This document shows positions 1 through 8,802 of a stretch of DNA of 64,000 nucleotides, in pieces. The DNA is from Collinsella aerofaciens. Lineage in GTDB: Bacteria > Actinomycetota > Coriobacteriia > Coriobacteriales > Coriobacteriaceae. The stretch covers positions 835,694 through 899,693 of the forward strand of contig NZ_OY725717.1 of NCBI RefSeq assembly GCF_963360655.1, written 5' to 3'. The notes beneath the pieces were generated by a model. That model was not told the origin of the DNA and made no database searches. It saw only the letters and a list, made by a program, of their open reading frames with translations. Positions within the stretch are counted from its first letter, which is position 1. Every line of letters begins with the position of its first letter. The translations under genes and the position numbers were made by a program.

Positions 1-941
1 TCATCAGCATGCTCGATATGCTCGGCGGCGCTCGCCGTGTGCGCCGCACCATGGCGCCGCTCAACGACCTGGCCCTGCGCGTGGACGAGCTCGGCCGCAT
101 GCAGCTCTCCGGCGGCAAGATGGAAACGCTGGAGCAAGCCATCGAGCGCGCGAGCGTCGACTCGCCGAGCGTCACCACCGGCGACGCCGACCTGGCAAGC
201 ATCGAGGTCGCACTCAACCGCCTGCTGCGCCAGATGCAAGAGGCCAAGCTGCAGCAGATGCGCTTTGTCAACGATGCAAGCCACGAGCTGCGCACGCCCA
301 TCGCGGTGATTCAGGGCTACGTGAACATGCTCGACCGCTGGGGCAAAGACGACCCGGACGTGCTGGCGGAATCCATCGCGTCCCTCAAGGCCGAAAGCGA
401 GCACATGCAGGAGCTCGTGGAGCAGCTGCTGTTTTTGGCGCGCGGCGATGCCGGGCGCACGGTCCTGCGGCGTGCGCATACCAACCTGGCTGCACTGGTC
501 GGCGAGGTTTGCGAAGAATCGCAGATGATCGATGCCGGGCACACGTATCGGCTGGCCTTTGACGCTGCGCTTATCAGCGACCCGCGCTGCGACGCGTCCG
601 TCGATGTCGCGCTCGTGAAGCAGGCTCTGCGCGTGATCGTGCAAAACGCCGCCAAGTATTCGGACGCGGGCACGCCCATCTCGTTTGGCGTAGCGCCGGA
701 TGCGGGCGCGGGCACGATCGACATAAGCGTTGAGGACGAGGGCATCGGCATGAACCAGGAATCCGCAGCTCACGCGTTCGAGCGGTTCTACCGCGCCGAC
801 AACGCGCGCGATGCCGGAGCGCAGGGCTCGGGCCTGGGGCTCGCCATCGCCAAGTGGATCGTCGATAGCCACGGCGGCGTCATCGGCGTGACCTCGGTCG
901 AGGGCGTCGGCAGCCGCTTTACGATTCGCCTGCCGCGGTAG
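1..941 (+). CDS. Sensor histidine kinase, C-terminal part (5' end outside window)
   Basis: The reading frame is open from the left edge, so the N-terminal sensor and most membrane segments are missing. The visible part begins in what looks like a HAMP or linker helix, followed by a HisKA dimerisation helix with the phospho-acceptor motif NDASHELRTPI, and then a HATPase_c domain with an N-box (VQNAAKYS), a G1 box (DEGIGM) and a G2 box (GSGLGLAIAKWIV). It would autophosphorylate on the histidine and pass the phosphate to a response regulator, presumably encoded just upstream. The signal cannot be inferred. The gene ends at the stop before a strong terminator. Confidence 0.93.
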   Translation, partial: ISMLDMLGGARRVRRTMAPLNDLALRVDELGRMQLSGGKMETLEQAIERASVDSPSVTTGDADLASIEVALNRLLRQMQEAKLQQMRFVNDASHELRTPIAVIQGYVNMLDRWGKDDPDVLAESIASLKAESEHMQELVEQLLFLARGDAGRTVLRRAHTNLAALVGEVCEESQMIDAGHTYRLAFDAALISDPRCDASVDVALVKQALRVIVQNAAKYSDAGTPISFGVAPDAGAGTIDISVEDEGIGMNQESAAHAFERFYRADNARDAGAQGSGLGLAIAKWIVDSHGGVIGVTSVEGVGSRFTIRLPR

Positions 942-960
942 GAAGCCCCTCGGCATAAAT

Positions 961-995
961 AAAGGGATAGGGCCACGCAGCCCTATCCCTTTTTG
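961..995. terminator. Intrinsic terminator between convergent genes
   Basis: A 12-bp perfect stem (AAAGGGATAGGG pairing with CCCTATCCCTTT) closes an 8-nt loop and is followed by T residues on the plus strand. It lies between the histidine kinase gene and the convergent VOC gene and probably ends the kinase transcript. Confidence 0.9.
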
Positions 996-1016
996 CTAGC
1001 TATGACAGCTTGTGCG

Positions 1017-1391
1017 CTACTCGCGGCACAGGTGCACGGCGAAGCCGGCGAACTCGCGCTTAAAGTACACGAGCTTGGTACCACCGTCGGGTAGCAGCGC
1101 GCGCGACTCCTCGTTGACCTCGAGCCCGCGCTCGGCAAACCACTTCTCAGCTGCATCGATGTCGTTAACGGCAAAGCCGATGTGGCCTTTGGTGCCACGA
1201 CCGTTCTGCTTCATGACCTCGACCAGCGAATCGTTGAAGTACGAAACCGGGGTCTCGATAACAGGCAGGCCCATCATCGTCGAGAACAGCTCCGCGATCT
1301 CCAGGGCGTCTGCCGGGTCGGCGGCGTTAATGCCCACATGGGCAACGCGCATGCCAAAGAGCTCGACCGGGTTGACGTTCTGCTCACTCAT
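1017..1391 (-). CDS. VOC (glyoxalase/bleomycin-resistance) family protein
   Basis: A 124-aa protein with the beta-alpha-beta-beta-beta layout of the vicinal-oxygen-chelate fold: an N-terminal strand with a candidate metal-ligand His (RVAHVGINA), and a second module from about residue 70 (GTKGHIGFAVNDIDAAEKWF) ending in FAVHLCRE. VOC enzymes use a divalent metal for isomerase, lyase or epimerase reactions on small molecules, but the substrate cannot be named. It lies 11 bp downstream of a PTS IIB gene in the same direction, so the two are probably co-transcribed. I chose the internal ATG because the longer frame runs antisense through no recognisable domain and overlaps the PTS gene. Confidence 0.8.
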   Translation of the reverse strand: MSEQNVNPVELFGMRVAHVGINAADPADALEIAELFSTMMGLPVIETPVSYFNDSLVEVMKQNGRGTKGHIGFAVNDIDAAEKWFAERGLEVNEESRALLPDGGTKLVYFKREFAGFAVHLCRE

Positions 1392-1402
1392 ACAGGCAGT
1401 GC

Positions 1403-1690
1403 CTACTGAGCCATGACGTCGAGAACGGCCTTCTCGGCAGCGACGCGGTTCATGCCGGTCATGAAGGGCACGCCGCTCACGTACGGGCAGGTGAGGCCTT
1501 CGGGGGCAACGGTGGTGGCGATCAGCAGGTCGGCGCCCTCGTCGCAGTAGTCCTTGGCCTCGGAGATGGCGCACTGCACGATCTCGTACTTGTCGGCGTA
1601 ACCGTTGGCGTCGAGCAAGGTGGCGACCTTCTGGGCAACGAGTGTGGAAGTAGCAGCGCCAGCACCGCAAGCCAAAACGATCTTCTTCAT
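1403..1690 (-). CDS. PTS IIB component, galactitol/lactose type (orphan)
   Basis: A 95-aa protein starting MKKIVLACGAGAATSTLVA. The Cys followed by a Gly/Ala-rich P-loop-like turn is the phosphorylation site of the galactitol/lactose-type IIB family. It would take phosphate from a IIA and pass it to a sugar bound by a IIC. No IIA or IIC gene lies nearby, so it must work with partners encoded elsewhere or act as a phosphorylation-dependent sensor. A GGGAG-type ribosome site precedes the ATG. It heads a two-gene leftward unit with the VOC gene. Confidence 0.85.
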   Translation of the reverse strand: MKKIVLACGAGAATSTLVAQKVATLLDANGYADKYEIVQCAISEAKDYCDEGADLLIATTVAPEGLTCPYVSGVPFMTGMNRVAAEKAVLDVMAQ

Positions 1691-1853
1691 AGGTAATGTC
1701 TCCCTTCATGGTTTACTTTAGGTAAGTGTACCGCAGCGAGCGATGGCACTCAGCCTCGATGAGCTTTTATGCCAGTTTGCTTGCACGCTGCGTATAATAC
1801 ATCTAGTACGTGTTGTCATACCGCTCGCTTTAAGAGCGACTAAGGACTCTGAA

Positions 1854-2477
1854 ATGCCCGATTCCCGCACCCTCTGGACCGCCGTCGTTATCATCTGCAT
1901 CGCCGTGTCGGTGTTCTTTAGCGTCAAAAAACGCACCACGTTCAAACGCCTGCAGCAATTGATGGCCGCCAAGCAGTGGGACGAGTTCGATCGTTTGCTC
2001 GACGGCAAACTCACCAGCATGCTGTACCCGCGCTACAACCGCGACTACCTGCGCCTGAACTCCTATCTGCTGCGCGAGGACCATAAGCGCGCCGACGAGA
2101 TGTTCGACCTGCTACTGGGACTCAACCTGCCCAAGATGCAGCGCGTCGACCTGGTAATCAAAGCTTTTAACTACTACGTTGGCCAGGAGGACCGCAAAAA
2201 GGCCAAGGAGTTGCTGCATGAGATCAAGGGCTTTGAGGGCGGTCAGGCCGAGGCAGTCGCACACGAATGCCAGCTGATGTACGACACGATGATCCTCAAG
2301 CGCCACAACGACATTCCCGAGCTGGAGCGCATGCTCGAGGATGTCGGCGACGACCCGGTCAAGCGCTGCCGACTGGAGTACCTGCTGGCCCTGCAGTATC
2401 AAAACAAGGGCGACGAGGAAAAGTTCCAAGAGTTCCTGGAGAAGTCGGGCCAACACTCGATGGCCGTCAACGCGTAA
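1854..2477 (+). CDS. Membrane-anchored helical-repeat (TPR-like) protein
   Basis: A 207-aa protein with one N-terminal transmembrane segment (about residues 8-23, rich in V and I), then a basic stretch and an all-helical cytoplasmic or exported part with repeated leucine/alanine/charged patterns resembling tetratricopeptide repeats (for example KRCRLEYLLALQYQNKGDEE). I do not recognise a specific family. The start was chosen because AAGGA precedes this ATG at good spacing and the transmembrane segment follows directly; the longer frame from 1743 adds unlikely sequence. A TATAAT-like box at about 1794 could be its promoter. It is followed by tRNA-Leu on the same strand. Confidence 0.75.
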   Translation: MPDSRTLWTAVVIICIAVSVFFSVKKRTTFKRLQQLMAAKQWDEFDRLLDGKLTSMLYPRYNRDYLRLNSYLLREDHKRADEMFDLLLGLNLPKMQRVDLVIKAFNYYVGQEDRKKAKELLHEIKGFEGGQAEAVAHECQLMYDTMILKRHNDIPELERMLEDVGDDPVKRCRLEYLLALQYQNKGDEEKFQEFLEKSGQHSMAVNA

Positions 2478-2508
2478 CGGACGGCTTGTGCTAGACTTCT
2501 AGTCTCAC

Positions 2509-2593
2509 GGGGGCGTGGCGGAATTGGCATACGCAGGAGACTTAAAATCTCTCGCCGCAAGGATTGTGGGTTCGAGTCCCACCGCCCCTACCA
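2509..2593 (+). tRNA. tRNA-Leu (anticodon UAA)
   Basis: A 7-bp acceptor stem (GGGGGCG with CGCCCCT), an anticodon stem GGAGA/TCTCT around the loop CTTAAAA giving anticodon TAA, an extended variable arm as expected for a class II tRNA, a T-arm with GGTTCGAGTCC, and an encoded 3' CCA. It is followed at once by a hairpin terminator that is duplicated 163 bp downstream. Confidence 0.95.
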
Positions 2594-2807
2594 TATGGAG
2601 CTTTCGAGCCCGTGTCCCCAAGGGATGCGGGCTCGCTTCTTTTAGATGCCGGTGGGACTCGAACCCGCGAGGGGGCGAGCGTTAAGCGGACGCGCAGCGT
2701 CCGAAGCCGGTGCGTATTTGCGCAGCAAATGCGCGGACGTCCCACCGCCCCTACCATATGGAGCTTTCGAGCCCGTGTCCCCAAGGGATGCGGGCTCGTT
2801 TCTTTTA
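2576..2807 (+). repeat. Duplicated tRNA 3' end plus terminator (two ~69-bp direct copies)
   Basis: The stretch from the T-arm 3' half of tRNA-Leu through its terminator (2576-2644) is repeated at 2739-2807 with one visible mismatch in 68 positions before the copies diverge. Each copy carries the same hairpin, GAGCCCG...CGGGCTC, followed by a TTCTTTT tract (hairpins at 2606-2634 and 2769-2797), so both can act as intrinsic terminators. The 163-bp offset looks like a local duplication or the scar of a small element inserted at the tRNA 3' end. Confidence 0.85.
2651..2746. repeat. Folded insert between the duplicated tRNA ends
   Basis: An outer stem GGTGGGAC (2651-2658) / GTCCCACC (2739-2746) encloses two tight hairpins with GCA triloops: GGACGC/GCGTCC, and GCGTATTTGC/GCAAATGCGC (one G-T pair). 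Next to the left outer arm is a reversed T-arm-like sequence, GACTCGAACCCGC. It looks like a compact multibranched RNA or DNA fold rather than a gene. Confidence 0.6.
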
Positions 2808-2822
2808 CACGCCGGCGGGGCT

Positions 2823-2895
2823 CTAAGTTGCGGTGGAATAGTTCCTGTTTTGGCAGTTTATCAGCCCATTTAGGAACTATTCCACCGCAACTTAG
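2823..2895. repeat. AAGTTGCGGTG palindrome, copy 1
   Basis: Perfect 24-bp inverted arms (2823-2846 and 2872-2895) begin with CTAAGTTGCGGTGGAATA. Related palindromes occur at 4411-4477 and 11135-11203. Here it lies between the tRNA-Leu region and the ATPase gene. Confidence 0.85.
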
Positions 2896-2906
2896 GTTGG
2901 TATTTA

Positions 2907-2990
2907 CACATTTTCCGATGGAAAAACGTGGCTGTCTCGCACATTTTCCGATGGAAAAACGTGGTTGTCTCGCACATTTTCCGATGGAAA
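2907..2990. repeat. Tandem 33-bp direct repeats upstream of the ATPase gene
   Basis: Two full and one partial copies (2907, 2940, 2973) of a 33-bp unit. Each unit holds the small inverted repeat TTTTCCGATGGAAAA, which is truncated in the last copy. A 33-bp period is about three helical turns, so all sites face the same side of the DNA, as expected for an operator array. The ATPase start codon is 44 bp beyond. Confidence 0.85.
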
Positions 2991-3033
2991 CGACCAAATG
3001 GCCTTATACTAGCCGAGAGGGTTGGGAGGCAAT

Positions 3034-4335
3034 ATGCAGCGACAGCTTATGAGTGAACTTATCGCTTGGAAATCAAGGGCGAATCGCAAACCTCTCTTGC
3101 TTAGGGGAGCCCGCCAGACAGGAAAGACTTGGCTTCTTAACGAATTCGCAAGCCAGCAGTATCGAAACGTCATTCGTTTTGACTTTATGCTCGAGCCGAG
3201 CACACGCTCGCTGTTCGATGGGGACCTCGACCCCAAGCGCATCATCTCCCAGATAGAACTCCTACGTGGCCAAACCGTAACGCCGGCAGACACGCTCATC
3301 ATCTTCGACGAGATCCAAGAGGCGCCACGCGGGATCACCTCACTCAAGTACTTCAACGAACTCGCACCCGAATACCACATCGTGGCAGCCGGTTCCTATA
3401 TGGGCCTCGCGCTCCGACGCGAAAACGAGTCATTTCCCGTCGGCAAAATCGACCAGCTCACCATGCGTCCCATGGGGTTTGCCGAGTTCGTTCGTGCCGT
3501 CGACGGCAACCCGCTCGCCGATGCCATCCTTGCCGCAGACATGAACCTTCTGGCAAACGTTACCGAAAAGCTCGAGCGCTTGCTCAAGGAATACCTTGTT
3601 GTCGGCGGTATGCCCGAAGTTGTCTCCGCTTTCGCCGAGACACGCGACTTCATCGAAGCCCGAAGGCTTCAGCAGCAAATCATCGAGGCTTACGAATCCG
3701 ATTTTGGCAAACATGCACCCGCCCGCATCGTCGAGCGCATGAGGTTGGTTTGGAAATCCCTTCCCGGCCAGCTTGCAAAGGAGAACAAGAAGTTTGTCTA
3801 TGGCGCCCTTCGTCCCGGAGCGCGCGCACGCGATTTCGAGGAAAGCCTCCAGTGGCTCACGGACTACGGAATCGTTCATAAGGTGCCACGTGTCTCCGCT
3901 CTAAAGGCGCCGCTCTCGAGCTATGAAGACCTCTCGGGCTTCAAACTGTTCTGCATCGACACCGGCATCCTCGGAGCGCTCTCCGGTCTCTCTCCGGCCA
4001 TCGTTCTTAACGGATCCGCTGTTTTTACCGAGTTCAAAGGTTCGCTGACCGAACAATACGTCGCGCAGGAGCTTTTGCTCCAGGACAAAACTCCCGCGTA
4101 TTGGTCCTCTACCTCCGGCAATGCCGAAACCGACTTTGCCATCGACCATGCGGGAACCGTGCTTCCGCTTGAGGTCAAGGCAGCAGAGAACCTTAAAGCG
4201 AAGAGTCTGAAAATAGCCTGCGAAAAATTCAAACTCGAGCGTTGCGTGAGGAGCTCCCTGGCGGCATATAGAGACGAGGGCATGCTCGTCAATATTCCGC
4301 TTTGGGAGATTGGGCAGATCGACAAGCTGGCATAG
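3034..4335 (+). CDS. AAA_14/DUF4143 family ATPase
   Basis: A 433-aa protein with an N-terminal P-loop ATPase domain: Walker A GARQTGKT near residue 30 and Walker B LIIFDEIQ near residue 90. The C-terminal DUF4143 domain contains the usual PD-(D/E)xK-like pattern (ETDFAID, then LPLEVKA). Members are common stand-alone ATPases in gut bacteria and archaea, often multicopy and sporadically distributed. Their role is not established, though links to mobile DNA or defence have been suggested. GGGAGG sits 4 nt before the chosen ATG; the upstream TTG overlaps that site and is unlikely. The gene is bracketed by AAGTTGCGGTG palindromes and preceded by a 33-bp repeat array, which suggests a module acquired or regulated separately from its neighbours. 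Confidence 0.9.
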   Translation: MQRQLMSELIAWKSRANRKPLLLRGARQTGKTWLLNEFASQQYRNVIRFDFMLEPSTRSLFDGDLDPKRIISQIELLRGQTVTPADTLIIFDEIQEAPRGITSLKYFNELAPEYHIVAAGSYMGLALRRENESFPVGKIDQLTMRPMGFAEFVRAVDGNPLADAILAADMNLLANVTEKLERLLKEYLVVGGMPEVVSAFAETRDFIEARRLQQQIIEAYESDFGKHAPARIVERMRLVWKSLPGQLAKENKKFVYGALRPGARARDFEESLQWLTDYGIVHKVPRVSALKAPLSSYEDLSGFKLFCIDTGILGALSGLSPAIVLNGSAVFTEFKGSLTEQYVAQELLLQDKTPAYWSSTSGNAETDFAIDHAGTVLPLEVKAAENLKAKSLKIACEKFKLERCVRSSLAAYRDEGMLVNIPLWEIGQIDKLA

Positions 4336-4355
4336 GCGCTGTGGGGACGCCCCGC

Positions 4356-4405
4356 AAGGACTGTCCCCAGGTGCCGGCAGAAAAGGAACGTCCCCAGGTG
4401 CCGGC
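4356..4405. repeat. Two 23-bp direct repeats after the ATPase gene
   Basis: AAGGACTGTCCCCAGGTGCC and its near copy AAGGAACGTCCCCAGGTGCC (4356-4378 and 4383-4405, both ending GGC) are repeated with a 27-bp period just after the stop codon and next to palindrome copy 2. CCAGGTGCCG also occurs in the hisI-hisF spacer. Confidence 0.75.
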
Positions 4406-4410
4406 TGTTG

Positions 4411-4477
4411 AGTTGCGGTGGAATAGGGACTGTTTGGTGCCCGAAAGGGCGATTTTAGTCCGTATTTCACCGCAACT
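4411..4477. repeat. AAGTTGCGGTG palindrome, copy 2
   Basis: Arms AGTTGCGGTGGAATAGGGACT (4411-4431) and its imperfect complement at 4457-4477 (two mismatches) surround a loop that itself contains GCCCGAAAGGGC. It lies between the convergent ATPase and ppx/gppA genes, where it could act as a two-way terminator. Confidence 0.8.
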
Positions 4478-4480
4478 TAT

Positions 4481-5482
4481 TTAAAGGGCGCTGAGGCTGG
4501 GAGTCCAGCCGATGGTGGGGGTTGTGCCGTCGAGAGTCTCGTTGATGGTGGCGGCCATGCCAGCGAGTAGGCTGTTCTCGCTTACGGTGAGCGTCTTGTA
4601 GCCGCCGGCTCGCATGAGCTCGCGAATCACCACGGCGCCGGCCAGAATCACGCCCGCGCGCTTGGACTGCACGCCCGGCAACGCGGCAATGCCTGCAACA
4701 TCCAACGCAGACATGCGCTCGATAGCGGCCGAAATCTGCTCCATCGAAAGCTCGCGCAGGTGCACAAAGTTCGAGTCGTACGGCTCCAGCTCGTGGACCA
4801 GCGCCACCAGCGTAGTCACCGTGCCACCCACCGCGACCAAGCGTTCGGCGCGCTCAAAATCGCTGGGCAGGCCTTCAAAATAGGCGGCGAACTGCTCACC
4901 TGCCCACGCGGCAGCGGCAGTAAGCTCGCCGTCCGCAGGCGGCAGCGCCGAGAAAAACCGCTCCGTCACGCGACGGCAACCGATGTCCAGCGAACGCGTT
5001 CCCTCCAGCGCAAAGACCCCGCGCTCCGGCGCGTACACGCCCGTCGCAAGCTCCGTGGATCCGCCGCCCGAATCGGCAACAATGATGCGCTCGCCGGCAA
5101 AGTCGTGCGCCACGCCAAAAAACGTCAGGCGTGCCTCGACCTCGCCCGGAATCACCTGTGGCTCAAGCCCCAAATCGCGCAGGCCGTCCAGCAGCAGTGC
5201 GGCGTTGGACGCATCGCGCGCGGCGCTCGTGCAGGTGGTGCAGATGCACGCGGCCCCAAAGGCACGGGCCTCGTCCACAAACATCCGACACGCAGCGAGT
5301 ACACGCTCGACAGCCGCCTCGCAAAAGCGCCCCGTCGCATCCACGCCCTCGCCCAAATCGGTAATCTCGGTATGCTTGGACGATTCCACGATCGCCCCGC
5401 CCTCGACCTGGGCCAGCACCAGTCGCGACGACACCGTTCCCAGGTCAATCGCCGCCACCTTATATCGTTTGCAATTTGTCAT
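4481..5482 (-). CDS. Ppx/GppA-family phosphatase
   Basis: A 333-aa protein of the actin-like Ppx/GppA exopolyphosphatase/guanosine pentaphosphatase family. It carries the phosphate-1 motif AIDLGTVSSRLV near residue 12, the second signature VADSGGGSTEL near residue 135, and ERLVAVGGTVTTL further on. It corresponds to the short actinobacterial form without the C-terminal HD domain. It would hydrolyse polyphosphate or pppGpp in the cytosol. The gene follows the divIC/ftsB-like gene and enolase, an order common in Actinobacteria. Confidence 0.92.
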   Translation of the reverse strand: MTNCKRYKVAAIDLGTVSSRLVLAQVEGGAIVESSKHTEITDLGEGVDATGRFCEAAVERVLAACRMFVDEARAFGAACICTTCTSAARDASNAALLLDGLRDLGLEPQVIPGEVEARLTFFGVAHDFAGERIIVADSGGGSTELATGVYAPERGVFALEGTRSLDIGCRRVTERFFSALPPADGELTAAAAWAGEQFAAYFEGLPSDFERAERLVAVGGTVTTLVALVHELEPYDSNFVHLRELSMEQISAAIERMSALDVAGIAALPGVQSKRAGVILAGAVVIRELMRAGGYKTLTVSENSLLAGMAATINETLDGTTPTIGWTPSLSAL

Positions 5483-5502
5483 TGCGGGCTCCCCTCCGGG
5501 CG

Positions 5503-6264
5503 CTATTTGCCGTTGGACACGACCGTCTGGCCCTCGACGCCGTTAAATCCAAACAGCATGTCGAGCGTCTGGATGTACCACGGTGCGTCCTTGCCGACCT
5601 CTTCGATCTCTTTGGCAACTTCGCTGGCCTTCTTGGCGTTCGACGACTTCTGGCTCGACGAGGCATTCGAATCGCCGTCCAGGCCCTGCACTTCAATCCT
5701 CTTCTCGCCGGGCATCACCAAGCCCAGGTCCTCGGATGCCGCATCCTTGATACCCTCCTCCGAGAGCAGCTTGTCGACGCTTTTTTGCAGCCCATCATTG
5801 TATTGCTGGCGAATCTCAACCTGCTTGGCCAAGATGTCGCTCGAGCGTTTTGCCACGTACAGATCGCGCACGGGGAAATACAGGCTCACAAGCGCCAGCA
5901 CCACCACGATACCGATAAACAGCGGGCGCAGAGAGCCATGCGTAAAGTCATAGATCGCCTTGACCACCGCATTGTCGTTGGCGTAGCGCATAAAGTCCGA
6001 GCCCGAAAGACGGCTCGAGGGCCTGCTCGACCCGTCGTGCGTCTGGGCCGAGGGACGCGACGCATGCGACGAACGTGCCGGGCGCACCGGTCCATCTGTC
6101 GAAGTATTCACTTGAGCATTGGGGCGCGAGGTACTTGTCGGGCGCTGCATGGAGCGGTCGGCGCCGGCGTAGGCGGACCCACCGAGCTGCACCGTGCGCG
6201 CACGGCGAGGCGACGGCTCACGCGAACCGGCGGAATAGTACCTGTTGTCGTAAATCTGATCCAT
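5503..6264 (-). CDS. FtsB/DivIC-type septum formation initiator
   Basis: A 253-aa bitopic membrane protein: a long Ser/Arg/Pro-rich disordered N-terminus (about 1-90), one transmembrane segment near residues 112-131 (rich in I, V, L), then a short coiled coil and an acidic, Ser-rich tail. This matches actinobacterial FtsB/DivIC proteins that bind FtsL and FtsQ at the divisome. The position between enolase and ppx/gppA is the classical actinobacterial context. I chose MDQIYDNRYY as the start; the longer frame runs back into the enolase terminator hairpin. Confidence 0.8.
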   Translation of the reverse strand: MDQIYDNRYYSAGSREPSPRRARTVQLGGSAYAGADRSMQRPTSTSRPNAQVNTSTDGPVRPARSSHASRPSAQTHDGSSRPSSRLSGSDFMRYANDNAVVKAIYDFTHGSLRPLFIGIVVVLALVSLYFPVRDLYVAKRSSDILAKQVEIRQQYNDGLQKSVDKLLSEEGIKDAASEDLGLVMPGEKRIEVQGLDGDSNASSSQKSSNAKKASEVAKEIEEVGKDAPWYIQTLDMLFGFNGVEGQTVVSNGK

Positions 6265-6354
6265 GTGCGCCTTGTGCGGTTGAGGTTTGTTTGCGCTAAG
6301 TATTCTAGTTATAGCACGAGCGCCCGCACCGCCTTCGCCAGCCTTTGCTCGACA

Positions 6355-6388
6355 TAAAAAAGGCGCTGAGTCATATGGCCCAGCGCCC
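6355..6388 (-). terminator. Intrinsic terminator after enolase
   Basis: GGGCGCTGGGCC pairs with a GGC...CAGCGCC arm and is followed on the minus strand by six T residues. It lies 70 bp after the enolase stop, so the ftsB-like gene probably has its own promoter between 6265 and 6350. Confidence 0.85.
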
Positions 6389-6460
6389 AATGGTGCTCAA
6401 CAGCGCCCGGCTGAAGCAAGGCGAATCCGAGTCTTCCCCGCCCCCGCGAGCTCCGCGTGC

Positions 6461-7762
<1,302 letters not shown>

Positions 7763-7939
7763 TCACTTGGAAACGTAGTGGATGCAAGCGACCGGCTGAC
7801 CGTGCACCGTCGGTGCGCCTCCGTAAGTTAGCCATGTCGCACTTTTTGCATTATGCCCTAAGTTAGCCGAGGGATACACTTGATTTTCGAAAAATTTAGC
7901 GGGAACGATAAGGCGTGTCAGCCCGTCGTTCCCGCAGTC

Positions 7940-8800
7940 TTACTCCTCCGCCTTTGCGGCATCCCACAGGTCGTTGAGGCCGTGGGTCGAAAGCTCGGCA
8001 AGATCCACGTGAGCATCGGCCGCCATCTGCTCCATCGCGGCCCAGCGACGGCGGAACTTTGCCGTGCTGGCACGAAGGGCACTCTCGGCGTCAATGCCCT
8101 CTTTGCGCGCAACGTTGACCAGGGCAAAGAGCAGGTCGCCAAACTCCATTTCGCGCTCGGGCGTTCCGGGGGCCTCGGCCTCAAACTCGGCACGCTCCTC
8201 GGCGACCTCGTCCCACACGTCCTGGACCGTCTCCCACTCAAAGCCCACGGCAGCTGCCTTGCGCGACACCTTCTGCGCCTGCATCAGCGCCGGCAGATGC
8301 GTGGGCACACCATCGAGCAGACCCTCGGGCGCGGCCTCACCCGCCGCCACGGCTTTGTCCTTGGCGGCCTTCTCGGCAAGCTTGACCTCGTCCCAAATCT
8401 TGAGTACCTCGTTGGAGCTGTCGGCATCCACATCGCCGAACACGTGCGGATGACGGCGGATGAGCTTGGCATCGATATCACGCGCCACGTCGGCCAGTGT
8501 AAACTCGCCGGCGTCAGCAGCAATCTGCGCATGCAGCACGACCTGCATGAGCACGTCGCCCAGCTCCTCGCGTAGGTGAACCGCGTCGTCCGCCTCGATG
8601 CAGTCGAGCGCCTCGTAGGCCTCCTCGATCATGTTCTTGCCAATGCTGCGGTGCGTCTGCTCACGGTCCCATGGGCAGCCATCGGGCTGACGCAGACGCC
8701 AGATGGTCTGCACCAGATGCTGCAGCTCGGTCGACGCGTCGACTAGCGTGGACAGATCGCGCGAGCCCTCGGCATTTTGCTGAGCCATGTGCTGCGCCAT
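7940..8800 (-). CDS. mazG: MazG nucleoside triphosphate pyrophosphohydrolase
   Basis: A 286-aa two-domain MazG. The N-terminal domain has WRLRQPDGCPWDREQTHRS, the EEAYEALDCIE metal-binding helix and ELGDVLMQVVLHA; the C-terminal domain repeats the pattern (EVAEERAEFEAE, EFGDLLFALVNVAR). It hydrolyses (d)NTPs to monophosphates, cleansing damaged nucleotides or damping (p)ppGpp signalling. It overlaps no neighbour, but the phosphodiesterase gene lies 2 bp upstream on the same strand, so they are co-transcribed. Confidence 0.95.
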   Translation of the reverse strand: MAQHMAQQNAEGSRDLSTLVDASTELQHLVQTIWRLRQPDGCPWDREQTHRSIGKNMIEEAYEALDCIEADDAVHLREELGDVLMQVVLHAQIAADAGEFTLADVARDIDAKLIRRHPHVFGDVDADSSNEVLKIWDEVKLAEKAAKDKAVAAGEAAPEGLLDGVPTHLPALMQAQKVSRKAAAVGFEWETVQDVWDEVAEERAEFEAEAPGTPEREMEFGDLLFALVNVARKEGIDAESALRASTAKFRRRWAAMEQMAADAHVDLAELSTHGLNDLWDAAKAEE

Positions 8801-8802
8801 GG

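Noticed and set aside
2907..2990. CRISPR array
   Set aside because: The 33-bp units are contiguous with no variable spacers and there are no cas genes.
2542..2997. Minus-strand ORF with repeated SIGKCARQPRF peptide
   Set aside because: The peptide repeat is only the translation of the 33-bp DNA repeats; the frame also crosses the palindrome and tRNA-derived repeats and has no ribosome site.
2564..3052. Plus-strand ORF over the tRNA-Leu 3' end
   Set aside because: It starts inside the tRNA and reads through terminators and palindromes; no protein-like composition.
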